A stretch of 36,485 bases of DNA from Trueperaceae bacterium. Its GTDB lineage: Bacteria > Deinococcota > Deinococci > Deinococcales > Trueperaceae. Where the stretch lies: assembly GCA_013697735.1 (NCBI GenBank), contig JACCWH010000080.1, positions 1 through 36,485 on the forward strand, in the 5' to 3' direction. A model generated the notes under the pieces. The model saw nothing but the letters and a program-made list of their open reading frames with translations, did not search any database and was not told the origin of the DNA. Positions 1 to 7,138 of the stretch are shown here, one piece after another (the stretch's first letter is position 1; every line of letters begins with the position of its first letter). Made by a program: the position numbers and the translations under genes.

Positions 1-65
1 CCCTTGCTCTTCGTCGGCAGCGACTTCGAACGAACGGACGTGCACGTGGCGTGACCCCGCTCGGC

Positions 66-71
66 TACCGT
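66..71 (+). promoter_or_regulatory. -10 element of a leaderless promoter (TACCGT)
   Basis: TACCGT lies six bases before the ATG at 78. No Shine-Dalgarno sequence precedes that ATG, so transcription probably starts at or next to it. The same TAnnnT-6-start layout recurs at 1948, 15383, 16185 and 17549. No good -35 hexamer is visible. Confidence 0.5.
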
Positions 72-77
72 ACGCTG

Positions 78-1094
78 ATGACGGATCACACCGCACGGAC
101 CGACGGCCGCCTCCTCGGCGCCACGAAGCTCCCGGTCTCCCCCCTCGGGCTCGGCCTCGCCGCGCTCGGGCGCCCGGAATACATCAACCTCGCTCGCGAC
201 GCCGATCTCGGTGCGGATCGGAGCGTTCGCGAGATGGAGCGCCGGGCGCACGACGTGCTCGACGAGGCCTGGCGACTGGGTGTCCGATACGTCGACACGG
301 CGCGCTCCTACGGGCGAGCCGAAGCGTTCCTCGGCGCGTGGCTCACCAGCCGGCGCATCGATCCGCGCGACGTGGTGGTCGGCTCGAAGTGGGGATACAC
401 CTACACGGCGAACTGGCAGGTCGACGCGGAGACCCACGAGATCAAGGACCACGATCTCGCGACGTTCGAACGGCAGTTGCCGGAGAGCCGCGCGCACCTC
501 GGGGAGCACCTCGACCTCTACCAGGTGCACTCGCTCACCCTCGAGAGCGGCGCGCTCGACCGACCTCGTCTCCTCGAATCGCTCGCACGGCTCAAGGGCG
601 CCGGGACGCCCATCGGGTTCTCGACGAGCGGACCCGATGGAGCGCGCACGATCGAGCGCGCGCTCGGCGTGTGCGTGGATGGCGTGCGCCTCTTCGACGC
701 AGTCCAGGCGACCTGGAACCCCCTCGAGCCATCCGCGACCCGCGCACTCGAGGCCGCGCATGCCGACGGGGTCGGCGTGATCCTCAAGGAGACCCTCGCG
801 AACGGCCGCCTGTCGAAGCATGGGGCGTCTACGCTCGCGCCGGCGACGGAGACACGCCTACGCCAGCAAGCCGCACGGCTCTCCACCACGCTCGATGGCT
901 TCGCGCTCGCTGCCGCGCTCGCGCGTCCGTGGGCCGACGTCGTCCTCAGCGGCGCCGCGACGGTGTCGCACGTCGCCTCCAACGTCGCCGCGCTTTCGGT
1001 CGCCTGGGATGACGAAGCCGAGCGAGCACTGGTCGCGTCGGCCGAGGGGGCATCCGAGTACTGGCAGCGCCGGACCGAACTCCCCTGGTCCTGA
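78..1094 (+). CDS. Aldo/keto reductase
   Basis: This is a cytoplasmic NAD(P)H-dependent oxidoreductase of the aldo/keto reductase superfamily, 338 residues long, which is normal for the family. The usual catalytic tetrad can be read in order: Asp and Tyr in VDTARSYG, Lys in GSKWGY and His in YQVHS. The substrate cannot be told from sequence. The ATG at 78 is chosen because it sits six bases after TACCGT, matching the leaderless layout of other genes here. An in-frame GTG at 51 would add nine residues but has no ribosome binding site. The gene is convergent with the methyltransferase that follows. Confidence 0.88.
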   Translation: MTDHTARTDGRLLGATKLPVSPLGLGLAALGRPEYINLARDADLGADRSVREMERRAHDVLDEAWRLGVRYVDTARSYGRAEAFLGAWLTSRRIDPRDVVVGSKWGYTYTANWQVDAETHEIKDHDLATFERQLPESRAHLGEHLDLYQVHSLTLESGALDRPRLLESLARLKGAGTPIGFSTSGPDGARTIERALGVCVDGVRLFDAVQATWNPLEPSATRALEAAHADGVGVILKETLANGRLSKHGASTLAPATETRLRQQAARLSTTLDGFALAAALARPWADVVLSGAATVSHVASNVAALSVAWDDEAERALVASAEGASEYWQRRTELPWS

Positions 1095-1179
1095 ACGGGT
1101 TCGCCGGGCGTGGGACCGGCCGCCGTAGTCGTACGCGGGTCCTCGGACGGCCCCGTCACGAACCTCCCGGAGCGTGTGG

Positions 1180-1941
1180 TCAGTCCGGAGCCGTCGGCTT
1201 CGTTGCGGAGAAGCGCAACCGCACGTAGTCGGCGCTCCAGCCTCCGGCATCGTCGCACAGGTCGGGGCGGAGCGCGTCGACGACCTCCGCCACGAAGAAC
1301 GCCCGCTCGCGGCGCGGCACCGCCACGAGGTACGGCCCCGCGAGGGTCTCGAGCCATGCTCCGACGTCGCCCGGCAACGCTGCCGGCCGGGGGAACGACG
1401 AGACAGCTCCGACGTCGAATCCCGACGCCCGGAGGAGCGCCTCGAACTCCGCCGGGTGCGGGAACCGCCACGGGCTCGCCACCGAGATTCCGCGCCGGTC
1501 GAGCGCCGTGTGGAGCGCCTCGACGATCGTGGCCACGTTGCCGTGGGCACCGAACTCCCCCACGAAGCGCCCGCCCGCCACGAGTGAGCGGTGGACCTCG
1601 ACGATCACGCGCTCGAGATCGAGCATCCAGTGGAGCGCCGCGTTCGAGAAGACGGCGTCGAAGGCTGCCGCGTACGGCAGCGCAGTACCTGATTCGACCC
1701 GCGCGTCGAGGCCACGAGCGCGTGCTGCCGCGACCATGTCGGGGCTCGAGTCGACGCCGACGACGGTGCTGCCTGCAGCCACGATGTGGAGCGTCAGGGC
1801 TCCGTCGCCGCAGCCGAGATCGAGGATCCGCTCTCCCGGTCGCGGCGCCAGCAGGTCCACGACGGACATGCCGAGGTCGGAGACGAAGCGCGCGTGCTCG
1901 CCGTACCGTTCCGGGCTCCACACGAAGGGTTCGTCGGTCAT
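1180..1941 (-). CDS. Class I SAM-dependent methyltransferase (type 11-like)
   Basis: The protein (253 residues) has the Rossmann methyltransferase motif I, LDLGCGDG, near residue 42. An acidic residue ending strand 2 follows (VVGVDSS), and a motif resembling trans-aconitate and UbiE-type enzymes (FSNAALHWM) comes later. It probably transfers a methyl group to a small molecule; the acceptor is unknown. The start is taken as the ATG at 1941, six bases after a TAGCGT -10 element. A GTG at 1944 is the only close alternative. The gene runs towards the aldo/keto reductase and appears to be monocistronic. Confidence 0.85.
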   Translation of the reverse strand: MTDEPFVWSPERYGEHARFVSDLGMSVVDLLAPRPGERILDLGCGDGALTLHIVAAGSTVVGVDSSPDMVAAARARGLDARVESGTALPYAAAFDAVFSNAALHWMLDLERVIVEVHRSLVAGGRFVGEFGAHGNVATIVEALHTALDRRGISVASPWRFPHPAEFEALLRASGFDVGAVSSFPRPAALPGDVGAWLETLAGPYLVAVPRRERAFFVAEVVDALRPDLCDDAGGWSADYVRLRFSATKPTAPD

Positions 1942-1947
1942 CACGCC

Positions 1948-1953
1948 ACGCTA
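1948..1953 (-). promoter_or_regulatory. -10 element of a leaderless promoter (TAGCGT)
   Basis: On the minus strand TAGCGT is followed by GGCGTG and then ATG, again a six-base gap and no ribosome binding site. It is the likely promoter of the methyltransferase. Confidence 0.5.
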
Positions 1954-1999
1954 GCAGCTATCGCGCCGAAGCGCGCGGTCCTGAGGGGAGTGCTCGGGC

Positions 2000-3793
2000 C
2001 TACGCGCGCATCTGTTCCGGGGCGAAGTAGAGCAGCGTCCACCCGGCGACCGGCTTGATCGGTCGCTCGATCGAGTGGAGCCGGAACTCACCGCTCGGCA
2101 TCGTCCCACCGAGCAGGAACCAGTCGCTTCCGCGCGTCCCGAGCCGGCGCTCGACCTCCCCCAGGTCGTTGCCTTCGCGAAGCTTCGTGGTGCGGATCGT
2201 CCACCCGTCGCGGAGGCGAGCGTCGAGCGTCTCGTGATCCGCCGAGGGGTCGAATGCGATGCGACCACGCTGCTGCACCGTCATGCGCCGCGCTTCGGGG
2301 TCTCGTTCCTGGTGCGTCGCCAATTGGAAGGCGCGATGGTAGCCGAACTCGTGCCCCCAGGACTTGCACACGAGCGCGTTGTAGAAGTCGTTGTCGGTGG
2401 CGCACAGCAATTGCCCCAGATGTTGCGTCTCCAGCTCGTGTTCGGCGTGCTCCGAGAGGATCTCACCGTAGTAGACGGCGATGCCGGCCATCCGCAACGG
2501 TCGGAGGCGCCCGTAGGCTCCGTCGGCCACGAGGACCCCCACCTCGAGCCTGGTGAGCACCTGAGCGAAGGCACTCGTCCACCGCGACGCGCCGACGACC
2601 AGCACGCCGTGCGCATTCCGCGCAGCGAGATCGAGGCGACGCGTGAACGAACCGATCGTGAGTCCGTGCGCCACGACCGTCACGATGATGATCAGGAAGA
2701 CGATCGGGAGGAGGCGGTCGGCATCCGCGTACCCCGCCGTGACCAGGGCCGGACCGAAGATGCCGGCGGTGGCCGCGGCCACGATGCCGCGTGGCGCGAT
2801 CCACGCGAGCAACAGCCGGTCCTCCTTCCGCATGGGCGCTCCGATCGTCGCGAACGCGATGGCGAGCGGCCGCACCACCACGAGCGTCACGAGGACGAAG
2901 AGCGCGGCCCGCCAATCGAGGAGGGCGATCTGGTCCATGGTGATCTGTGACGGGATGACGATGAAGAGCACCGACAGGAGCACCACGGTGAGGTTCTCCT
3001 TGAAGTGTCGCAGCGATTCCCGCTCGACGAGCTTCATGTTGCCGATCACCAGGCCCATGACCGTGACGCTGAGGAGCCCCGCCTCGTGCTGCACGAGGTT
3101 GCTGGCCCAGTAGACGACGAGCACGAGCACCATCAGGATCGGCGGCTTCAGGTGCTCGGGAACCGAACCACGACCGAAGAGGCGCCCCGTGAGCCAACCG
3201 CCTGCCCCTCCGAACACCGCGCCCGCGGCGAGCGCCGACGCGAGGCTCACCATGGTCGCCATGGCACCGCCACCGGTGACCGTGAAGTACTGGAACGTCA
3301 GCACCGCCATCAGCACGCCGATCGGATCGTTCACGATCCCTTCCCACTTCAGCAGCGACGCCGAGTCCTTATTCATCCTCGCCTGCCGAATGAGCGGCAG
3401 GATCACGGTCGGTCCCGTCACCACCAAGATCGCGCCGAGCACGAGCGACACCGGCCAGCTCAAGCCGGCGACGTAGTGGGCGGCGAGGCTTCCGAACAGC
3501 CACGACAGGCCGGGAGCCAAGACCGTCAAGCGGCCGATGCCGTGGCCTACGCGTCGGAACTCGCCGAGCCGGAGAGCCATGCCGCCCTCGAAGAGGATGA
3601 TCGCCACCCCGAGCCCGATGAGGTCGGCGAGTTCCGCCTGGGGCACACCGAGATCGATGACACCGGTGACCGGCCCCAGGAGGAGTCCGGACCCGATCAG
3701 CACCACGATCGCGGGCAGCTTGAGGCGCCACGCCACCCACTGACTCGCGAGCCCGGCACTGAGGATGACGAGGACGAGCGTCGCGCCTTCCAC
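2000..3793 (-). CDS. CPA1-family Na+(K+)/H+ antiporter with C-terminal RCK/TrkA-N-like domain
   Basis: This inner-membrane antiporter (597 residues) has about 12 hydrophobic segments over residues 1-385. The Asn-Asp pair of electroneutral CPA1 exchangers is present in EGIVNDPIGV. A soluble C-terminal part follows; it begins with a Rossmann-type strand (GVLVVGAS) and resembles the TrkA-N/RCK domains that bind nucleotides and gate transport. Its expected role is exchange of sodium or potassium for protons in pH and salt homeostasis. The start is a GTG with a purine-rich GGGAGG about ten bases upstream. The gene is divergent from the ROK kinase and stands alone. Confidence 0.88.
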   Translation of the reverse strand: MEGATLVLVILSAGLASQWVAWRLKLPAIVVLIGSGLLLGPVTGVIDLGVPQAELADLIGLGVAIILFEGGMALRLGEFRRVGHGIGRLTVLAPGLSWLFGSLAAHYVAGLSWPVSLVLGAILVVTGPTVILPLIRQARMNKDSASLLKWEGIVNDPIGVLMAVLTFQYFTVTGGGAMATMVSLASALAAGAVFGGAGGWLTGRLFGRGSVPEHLKPPILMVLVLVVYWASNLVQHEAGLLSVTVMGLVIGNMKLVERESLRHFKENLTVVLLSVLFIVIPSQITMDQIALLDWRAALFVLVTLVVVRPLAIAFATIGAPMRKEDRLLLAWIAPRGIVAAATAGIFGPALVTAGYADADRLLPIVFLIIIVTVVAHGLTIGSFTRRLDLAARNAHGVLVVGASRWTSAFAQVLTRLEVGVLVADGAYGRLRPLRMAGIAVYYGEILSEHAEHELETQHLGQLLCATDNDFYNALVCKSWGHEFGYHRAFQLATHQERDPEARRMTVQQRGRIAFDPSADHETLDARLRDGWTIRTTKLREGNDLGEVERRLGTRGSDWFLLGGTMPSGEFRLHSIERPIKPVAGWTLLYFAPEQMRA

Positions 3794-3840
3794 TCCCGAC
3801 GTACCTCCCTACACCGACCGCTGCAGCCCCGCGGCGTGAC

Positions 3841-3861
3841 CGTGCACGCTCGACGTGCACG
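3841..3861. repeat. Two copies of the palindrome CGTGCACG
   Basis: CGTGCACG, itself an 8-base palindrome, occurs at 3841-3848 and 3854-3861 with a 5-base gap (13 bases centre to centre). The pair lies between the divergent antiporter and ROK kinase genes. A third copy is at 39-46, before the first gene. It may be a regulator site; no cognate protein can be named. Confidence 0.35.
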
Positions 3862-3882
3862 AGGAGGAGCATCGCATGCGAG

Positions 3883-3911
3883 CGCGATCCGCGCGGTTCG
3901 TTCGGATCGCG
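3883..3911. repeat. Inverted repeat with 9-base arms
   Basis: CGCGATCCG at 3883-3891 is matched by CGGATCGCG at 3903-3911 across an 11-base loop. It lies in the 238-base region between the antiporter and ROK kinase genes and could be an operator or an RNA hairpin. TATCAT at 3966-3971 is a weak -10 candidate for the ROK gene. The rest of this region shows nothing further. Confidence 0.4.
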
Positions 3912-4031
3912 AAACCACGCTCCTCGCACCGCCGAGCGCCGCGGCGAGCGGCGACACGTGGCGCGTATCATCGCCGAACATGATGCGACGCGGCCGACAC
4001 CTGGCCGCGTCGGGTGGGAGCGTCTCCCTGT

Positions 4032-4955
4032 ATGTGGCACCTCGGCATCGACATCGGCGGGTCCTCGGCCAAGGTCTCACTCCTCGACGACGACGCGATC
4101 GTGTCGAGCACGCGTCACGACCTCCCGGACCGCTCATCCGATCCGTCGGCCAACCGCGCCGTCAGGATCGACCTCGTCCGCAGAGCGATCGCGGTGGCGC
4201 GAGGTGATGGAGGCACCGACCTCACCGTCACCGTGGCGACGCCCGGCATCGTCGACGCCGCGCACCGGCGCATCGTCTCCCTACCAGCCAAGCTCGCCGG
4301 CCTCGAGGGAGTCGACTGGACGGAGTCCCTCGACCGCGACGACGGCGCCCGGCATGCGCCAACGATCACCGTGCTCAACGACGCCCACGCCGCAGTGCTC
4401 GGCGAGGCCTGCCTCGGCGCCGGGCGTGGCGCCGACGATATCGTCATGCTGACGCTCGGCACCGGGGTCGGCGGCGGCGTCATTCAGGGCGGGCGGCTCC
4501 TCGAGGGGAAGAATCGTCGCGCCGGTCATCTCGGCCACATCAGCCTCGACCCCTACGGACTCCCGAGCGTCTTCCCCACCCCGGGGTCGCTCGAATGGCA
4601 CGTCGGCGACGCCTACGTGGGCGTGCGCACCGCGGGCCGCTACGCCTCCAACGAGGAGCTGGTGGCGGCCGTGCGGCGGGGCGAGGCGGCAGCCACGACG
4701 GCGTGGCGCCGTATGGTGCGCGCACTGGCCGTCGGGGTCGCGTCGCTCGTGAACGTCTTCGATCCGGAACTCGTGATCCTCGGCGGAGGCCTGGCCGCGG
4801 CCGGCGCGCCCCTCTTCGAGCCGCTCGCGATCGAGCTCGACGAAGTCTCGTGGCGACCGAACGGTCTCGTCGTGCCGGTCGTACGCGCCGCCCTCGGCCC
4901 CTTCTCGGGCAGCGTCGGCGCCGCCCTCTTCGGACGCGAAAGGAGCATGCAATGA
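4032..4955 (+). CDS. ROK-family sugar kinase/regulator, zinc motif absent
   Basis: The 307-residue protein has the ROK fold signatures. These are the N-terminal phosphate loop GIDIGGSSAK, the catalytic Asp in LNDAHAA (residue 117) and the glycine-rich TLGTGVGGG loop. ROK enzymes phosphorylate hexoses or N-acyl hexosamines with ATP in the cytoplasm. The family motif around GHxxx...CxCGxxGCxE is altered: GHISLD is kept, but the zinc-binding cysteines are replaced by SVFPTPGSLE. There is no N-terminal helix-turn-helix, so it is an enzyme rather than a repressor. The ATG at 4032 follows GGGAG at an 11-base spacing; a GTG at 4014 is the alternative. It overlaps the aldolase gene by ATGA. Confidence 0.8.
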   Translation: MWHLGIDIGGSSAKVSLLDDDAIVSSTRHDLPDRSSDPSANRAVRIDLVRRAIAVARGDGGTDLTVTVATPGIVDAAHRRIVSLPAKLAGLEGVDWTESLDRDDGARHAPTITVLNDAHAAVLGEACLGAGRGADDIVMLTLGTGVGGGVIQGGRLLEGKNRRAGHLGHISLDPYGLPSVFPTPGSLEWHVGDAYVGVRTAGRYASNEELVAAVRRGEAAATTAWRRMVRALAVGVASLVNVFDPELVILGGGLAAAGAPLFEPLAIELDEVSWRPNGLVVPVVRAALGPFSGSVGAALFGRERSMQ

Positions 4956-5614
4956 ATTTCTGGCTCGCCAGCGCGAATCCGCGCGCCGTAGAGACGCACC
5001 TCGCCCTCGGGATCTGGCGCGGCGTGATCACGAATCCGGCGGTGGTCGCCGCCGAGGGACGAGCGCCGCGCTCGCTCTTCACCGATCTCATCGCCTTGGT
5101 CCCGAGGGCCTGGTATCAATTGCGCGATGCGTCGGCCGATGCCATGCTCGCGGAAGCCGACGACATGCTGTCGATCGATTCGACGCGCATCGGCATCAAG
5201 GTGCCCGCGACGAACGCTGGGCTCGGCGTGCTCCGAACCCTCGCCGATCAGGGACTCGAGCCGATGGCGACGGCGGTCCCCACCGCAACGTGGATGACGT
5301 TCGCCGTCGCCGCGGGGGCGACGATGATCGCCCCGTACGGCGGCATGCTCCAACGGGCCGGCGTCGCCTCGAAGCACGACGAGATCGCTCGCATGCAGGA
5401 GATCATCGACGAGCAGGGGTACGACGTCGACCTCTGCACCGGCATCTACGACGCGACGGAGATCCCACTCTATGCCCGCCTCGGTGTTCGCGCGTGCTTC
5501 GTCTGGGAGCGCGACGTGGTGCGGTACTTCACGCAACCGCTGGTAGCGGAGGCGTGCGAGGCCTTTCGAGGCGACTGGGAGGCTATCGCGGCGGCCATCG
5601 CCCGGGAAGGCTGA
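4952..5614 (+). CDS. Transaldolase/fructose-6-phosphate aldolase-like protein (TalC/FSA family)
   Basis: The length (220 residues) and layout match E. coli FsaA. The Schiff-base Lys is in GIKVPATNAGL (K83), and Asn28 (ITNP), Gln56, Thr107 and Tyr129 (APYG) are all conserved. The Asp of the first strand (FsaA Asp6, LDTSD) is replaced by Ala6 (LASAN). That Asp takes part in proton transfer in transaldolases, so activity or substrate may differ. The start is an ATG with AGGAG six bases upstream. It overlaps the ROK kinase stop as ATGA, so the two are translationally coupled and probably act in one sugar-phosphate pathway. Confidence 0.8.
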   Translation: MNFWLASANPRAVETHLALGIWRGVITNPAVVAAEGRAPRSLFTDLIALVPRAWYQLRDASADAMLAEADDMLSIDSTRIGIKVPATNAGLGVLRTLADQGLEPMATAVPTATWMTFAVAAGATMIAPYGGMLQRAGVASKHDEIARMQEIIDEQGYDVDLCTGIYDATEIPLYARLGVRACFVWERDVVRYFTQPLVAEACEAFRGDWEAIAAAIAREG

Positions 5615-5630
5615 GCACGTCGGCTCAGCC
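5609..5630. terminator. Hairpin overlapping the aldolase stop codon
   Basis: GGCTGAGC and GCTCAGCC form a perfect 8-base stem with loop ACGTCG. The left arm contains the TGA stop of the aldolase gene. No T-run follows, so it is a possible non-canonical terminator or 3'-end stabiliser. Confidence 0.45.
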
Positions 5631-5700
5631 GTACGTCGGGCGCTGGGGCCAGCCGGCCGGCGAGTCCTCAACGCCGCCGAGCCCGAACTCCGCAGGAGTC

Positions 5701-6126
5701 TCAGGCAGGTTCTTGGACGCCAACGCCGAGCGACGACGCAACGCCAGCGACGCGCTCGGCGAGCACGTCGTCCTGAACGCGCTTCCACGCCGGAAATGCG
5801 CCGTCGAGACACCGCCGCCCGGCCGCCGTGAGGAGGAGCGTCCGCTCGCGGGCGTCGGGCGACGACGCCGATGCGACCCACCCTGAGCGCTCGAGGAGGG
5901 CCACGCCTCGGGTGAGCGTGGTGCGCTCGAGGCCGAGCATCTCAGCGAGTGCCCCGAGTCGTGTCGGGCCCCTCAGCGCGAGGGCGGCGAGGATCGAGAA
6001 TTGCGTTGCTCGCAAGCCGTGCGGCCGCAGTGCGCGCTCGAAGCGTCGGGTGAGTGACCGTGCTTCCTTGCGAGCCGCCAGACACGTGCACGCCTTCGTC
6101 TCTTCGAGATCGAACGTCGGCTCCAT
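5701..6126 (-). CDS. MarR-family transcriptional regulator
   Basis: The 141-residue protein has a MarR winged helix-turn-helix: RATQFSILAALALRGPTRLG, then a recognition helix in LERTTLTRGVALLERSGWV and a wing ending in DARERTLLLT. Cysteines near residues 13 and 15 (ACTCLAAR) recall redox-sensing members, but that role is a guess. The ATG at 6126 is chosen because a strong promoter occupies the DNA just upstream; a GTG at 6147 lies inside that promoter. The gene converges on the aldolase gene and is divergent from the IclR gene. It is probably autoregulated through the palindrome in its promoter. Confidence 0.88.
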   Translation of the reverse strand: MEPTFDLEETKACTCLAARKEARSLTRRFERALRPHGLRATQFSILAALALRGPTRLGALAEMLGLERTTLTRGVALLERSGWVASASSPDARERTLLLTAAGRRCLDGAFPAWKRVQDDVLAERVAGVASSLGVGVQEPA

Positions 6127-6134
6127 GGCGTCGA

Positions 6135-6163
6135 AGTGTAGATACACCCGTCGCGCGTGTCAA
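6135..6163 (-). promoter_or_regulatory. MarR gene promoter with embedded palindromic operator
   Basis: On the minus strand a perfect -35 TTGACA (6163-6158) and TACACT (6140-6135) are separated by 17 bases. The palindrome GTGTA-TC-TACAC spans 6136-6147 and covers most of the -10 element. Binding there would block polymerase, the classical MarR autorepression arrangement. The ATG at 6126 is only eight bases past the -10, so the transcript should be almost leaderless. Confidence 0.7.
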
Positions 6164-6253
6164 GCGGCTGCGTTGCGGAGGCCGGGCCGCGATGGCGCCG
6201 CCGCGGTCCCTCACCACCATGCCCGGAACTTCTTTCGCCCCGACGCATACCCA

Positions 6254-6282
6254 TTGACAACGTACCGGCACCGTCTTACAGT
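6254..6282 (+). promoter_or_regulatory. Promoter of the IclR/peptide transport operon
   Basis: TTGACA at 6254-6259 is followed after 17 bases by TACAGT at 6277-6282. The ATG at 6296 is 13 bases beyond, leaving an mRNA leader of only about six bases. Confidence 0.65.
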
Positions 6283-6295
6283 CCGAACTCATATC

Positions 6296-7126
6296 ATGAT
6301 GCGAGATGCCGCGACACTGCCGCACGAGCCACACGACCCCCCGCCGGACCGCAATCCCTACGTCCTGACGTCGGCGCTGCGCACGCTGCAGGTGCTCCAG
6401 GCCTTCACCACGCCGCCGCACCGACTCGGACTGGCCGACGTGGTCGCACGCCTCGACCTCGAGCGCAACCAGGCCTACCGGTCTCTCAAGACCCTCGAGG
6501 CCGCGGCCTACCTGGTGGACGCCGGCGAGGGACGCTACGAACCCGGACCCGCCGCAGCGGCGCTCGCCACCGCGGCGGTCCGTTCCCAGAGCGGTTCGCT
6601 CCTCGCCGTCGCCGGACCCTTCCTCGATGCGCTCAGCTCCGAGACCGCCGAGACCGTCCACCTCTTCGTCCGCACCGGTGACCGCGCCGTCTGCGTCGAC
6701 CGACGTGAGAGCACGCAGAGCGTCCGCCTCATGTCGGTGCTCGGCCGCTCGCTCCCGCTGCACGCCGGCGCCGTTCCCAAGGCGATCCTCGCCTGGCTCC
6801 CCGAGTCGGAGCGAGTAGCGGTCCTGCAGCGGTTGCACGAGCTCCCCGCCTACACGGAGCACACGGTCCTCGACCGCGACGCGCTCGCCTGCGAGCTCCG
6901 CATCATCCGGGAGCGGGGCCACTCCCGCTCCGACGAGGACTTCGACGCCAGCGCCCGTGGCGTGGGAGCACCGATCTTCGGGCCCGACGGCCTCGTGGTC
7001 GCCGGCATCAGCGTCGGGGGGCCGTCGTTCCGCATCGACGACGCGACCCTCGACCACTTCGCCCAGCTCGTCCGCACCGCCGCGGCAGCGATCTCGAGTC
7101 GCCTGTCGCTCGCGGCGCGTTCCTGA
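6296..7126 (+). CDS. IclR-family transcriptional regulator
   Basis: The 276-residue protein has an N-terminal IclR winged helix-turn-helix (about residues 22-85, with TSALRTLQVLQAF and LERNQAYRSLKTLEAA). A C-terminal effector-binding domain follows (about 95-270), with family hallmarks such as HAGAVPKAILAW and a GVGAPIFGPDG core. IclR proteins bind small carbon sources and usually control the adjacent genes. Only 12 bases separate it from the peptide-binding protein gene, so it should be transcribed with the transporter operon and probably regulates it. The start is one of two adjacent ATGs (6296, 6299). Confidence 0.88.
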   Translation: MMRDAATLPHEPHDPPPDRNPYVLTSALRTLQVLQAFTTPPHRLGLADVVARLDLERNQAYRSLKTLEAAAYLVDAGEGRYEPGPAAAALATAAVRSQSGSLLAVAGPFLDALSSETAETVHLFVRTGDRAVCVDRRESTQSVRLMSVLGRSLPLHAGAVPKAILAWLPESERVAVLQRLHELPAYTEHTVLDRDALACELRIIRERGHSRSDEDFDASARGVGAPIFGPDGLVVAGISVGGPSFRIDDATLDHFAQLVRTAAAAISSRLSLAARS

Positions 7127-7138
7127 AGGAGGACCCGT

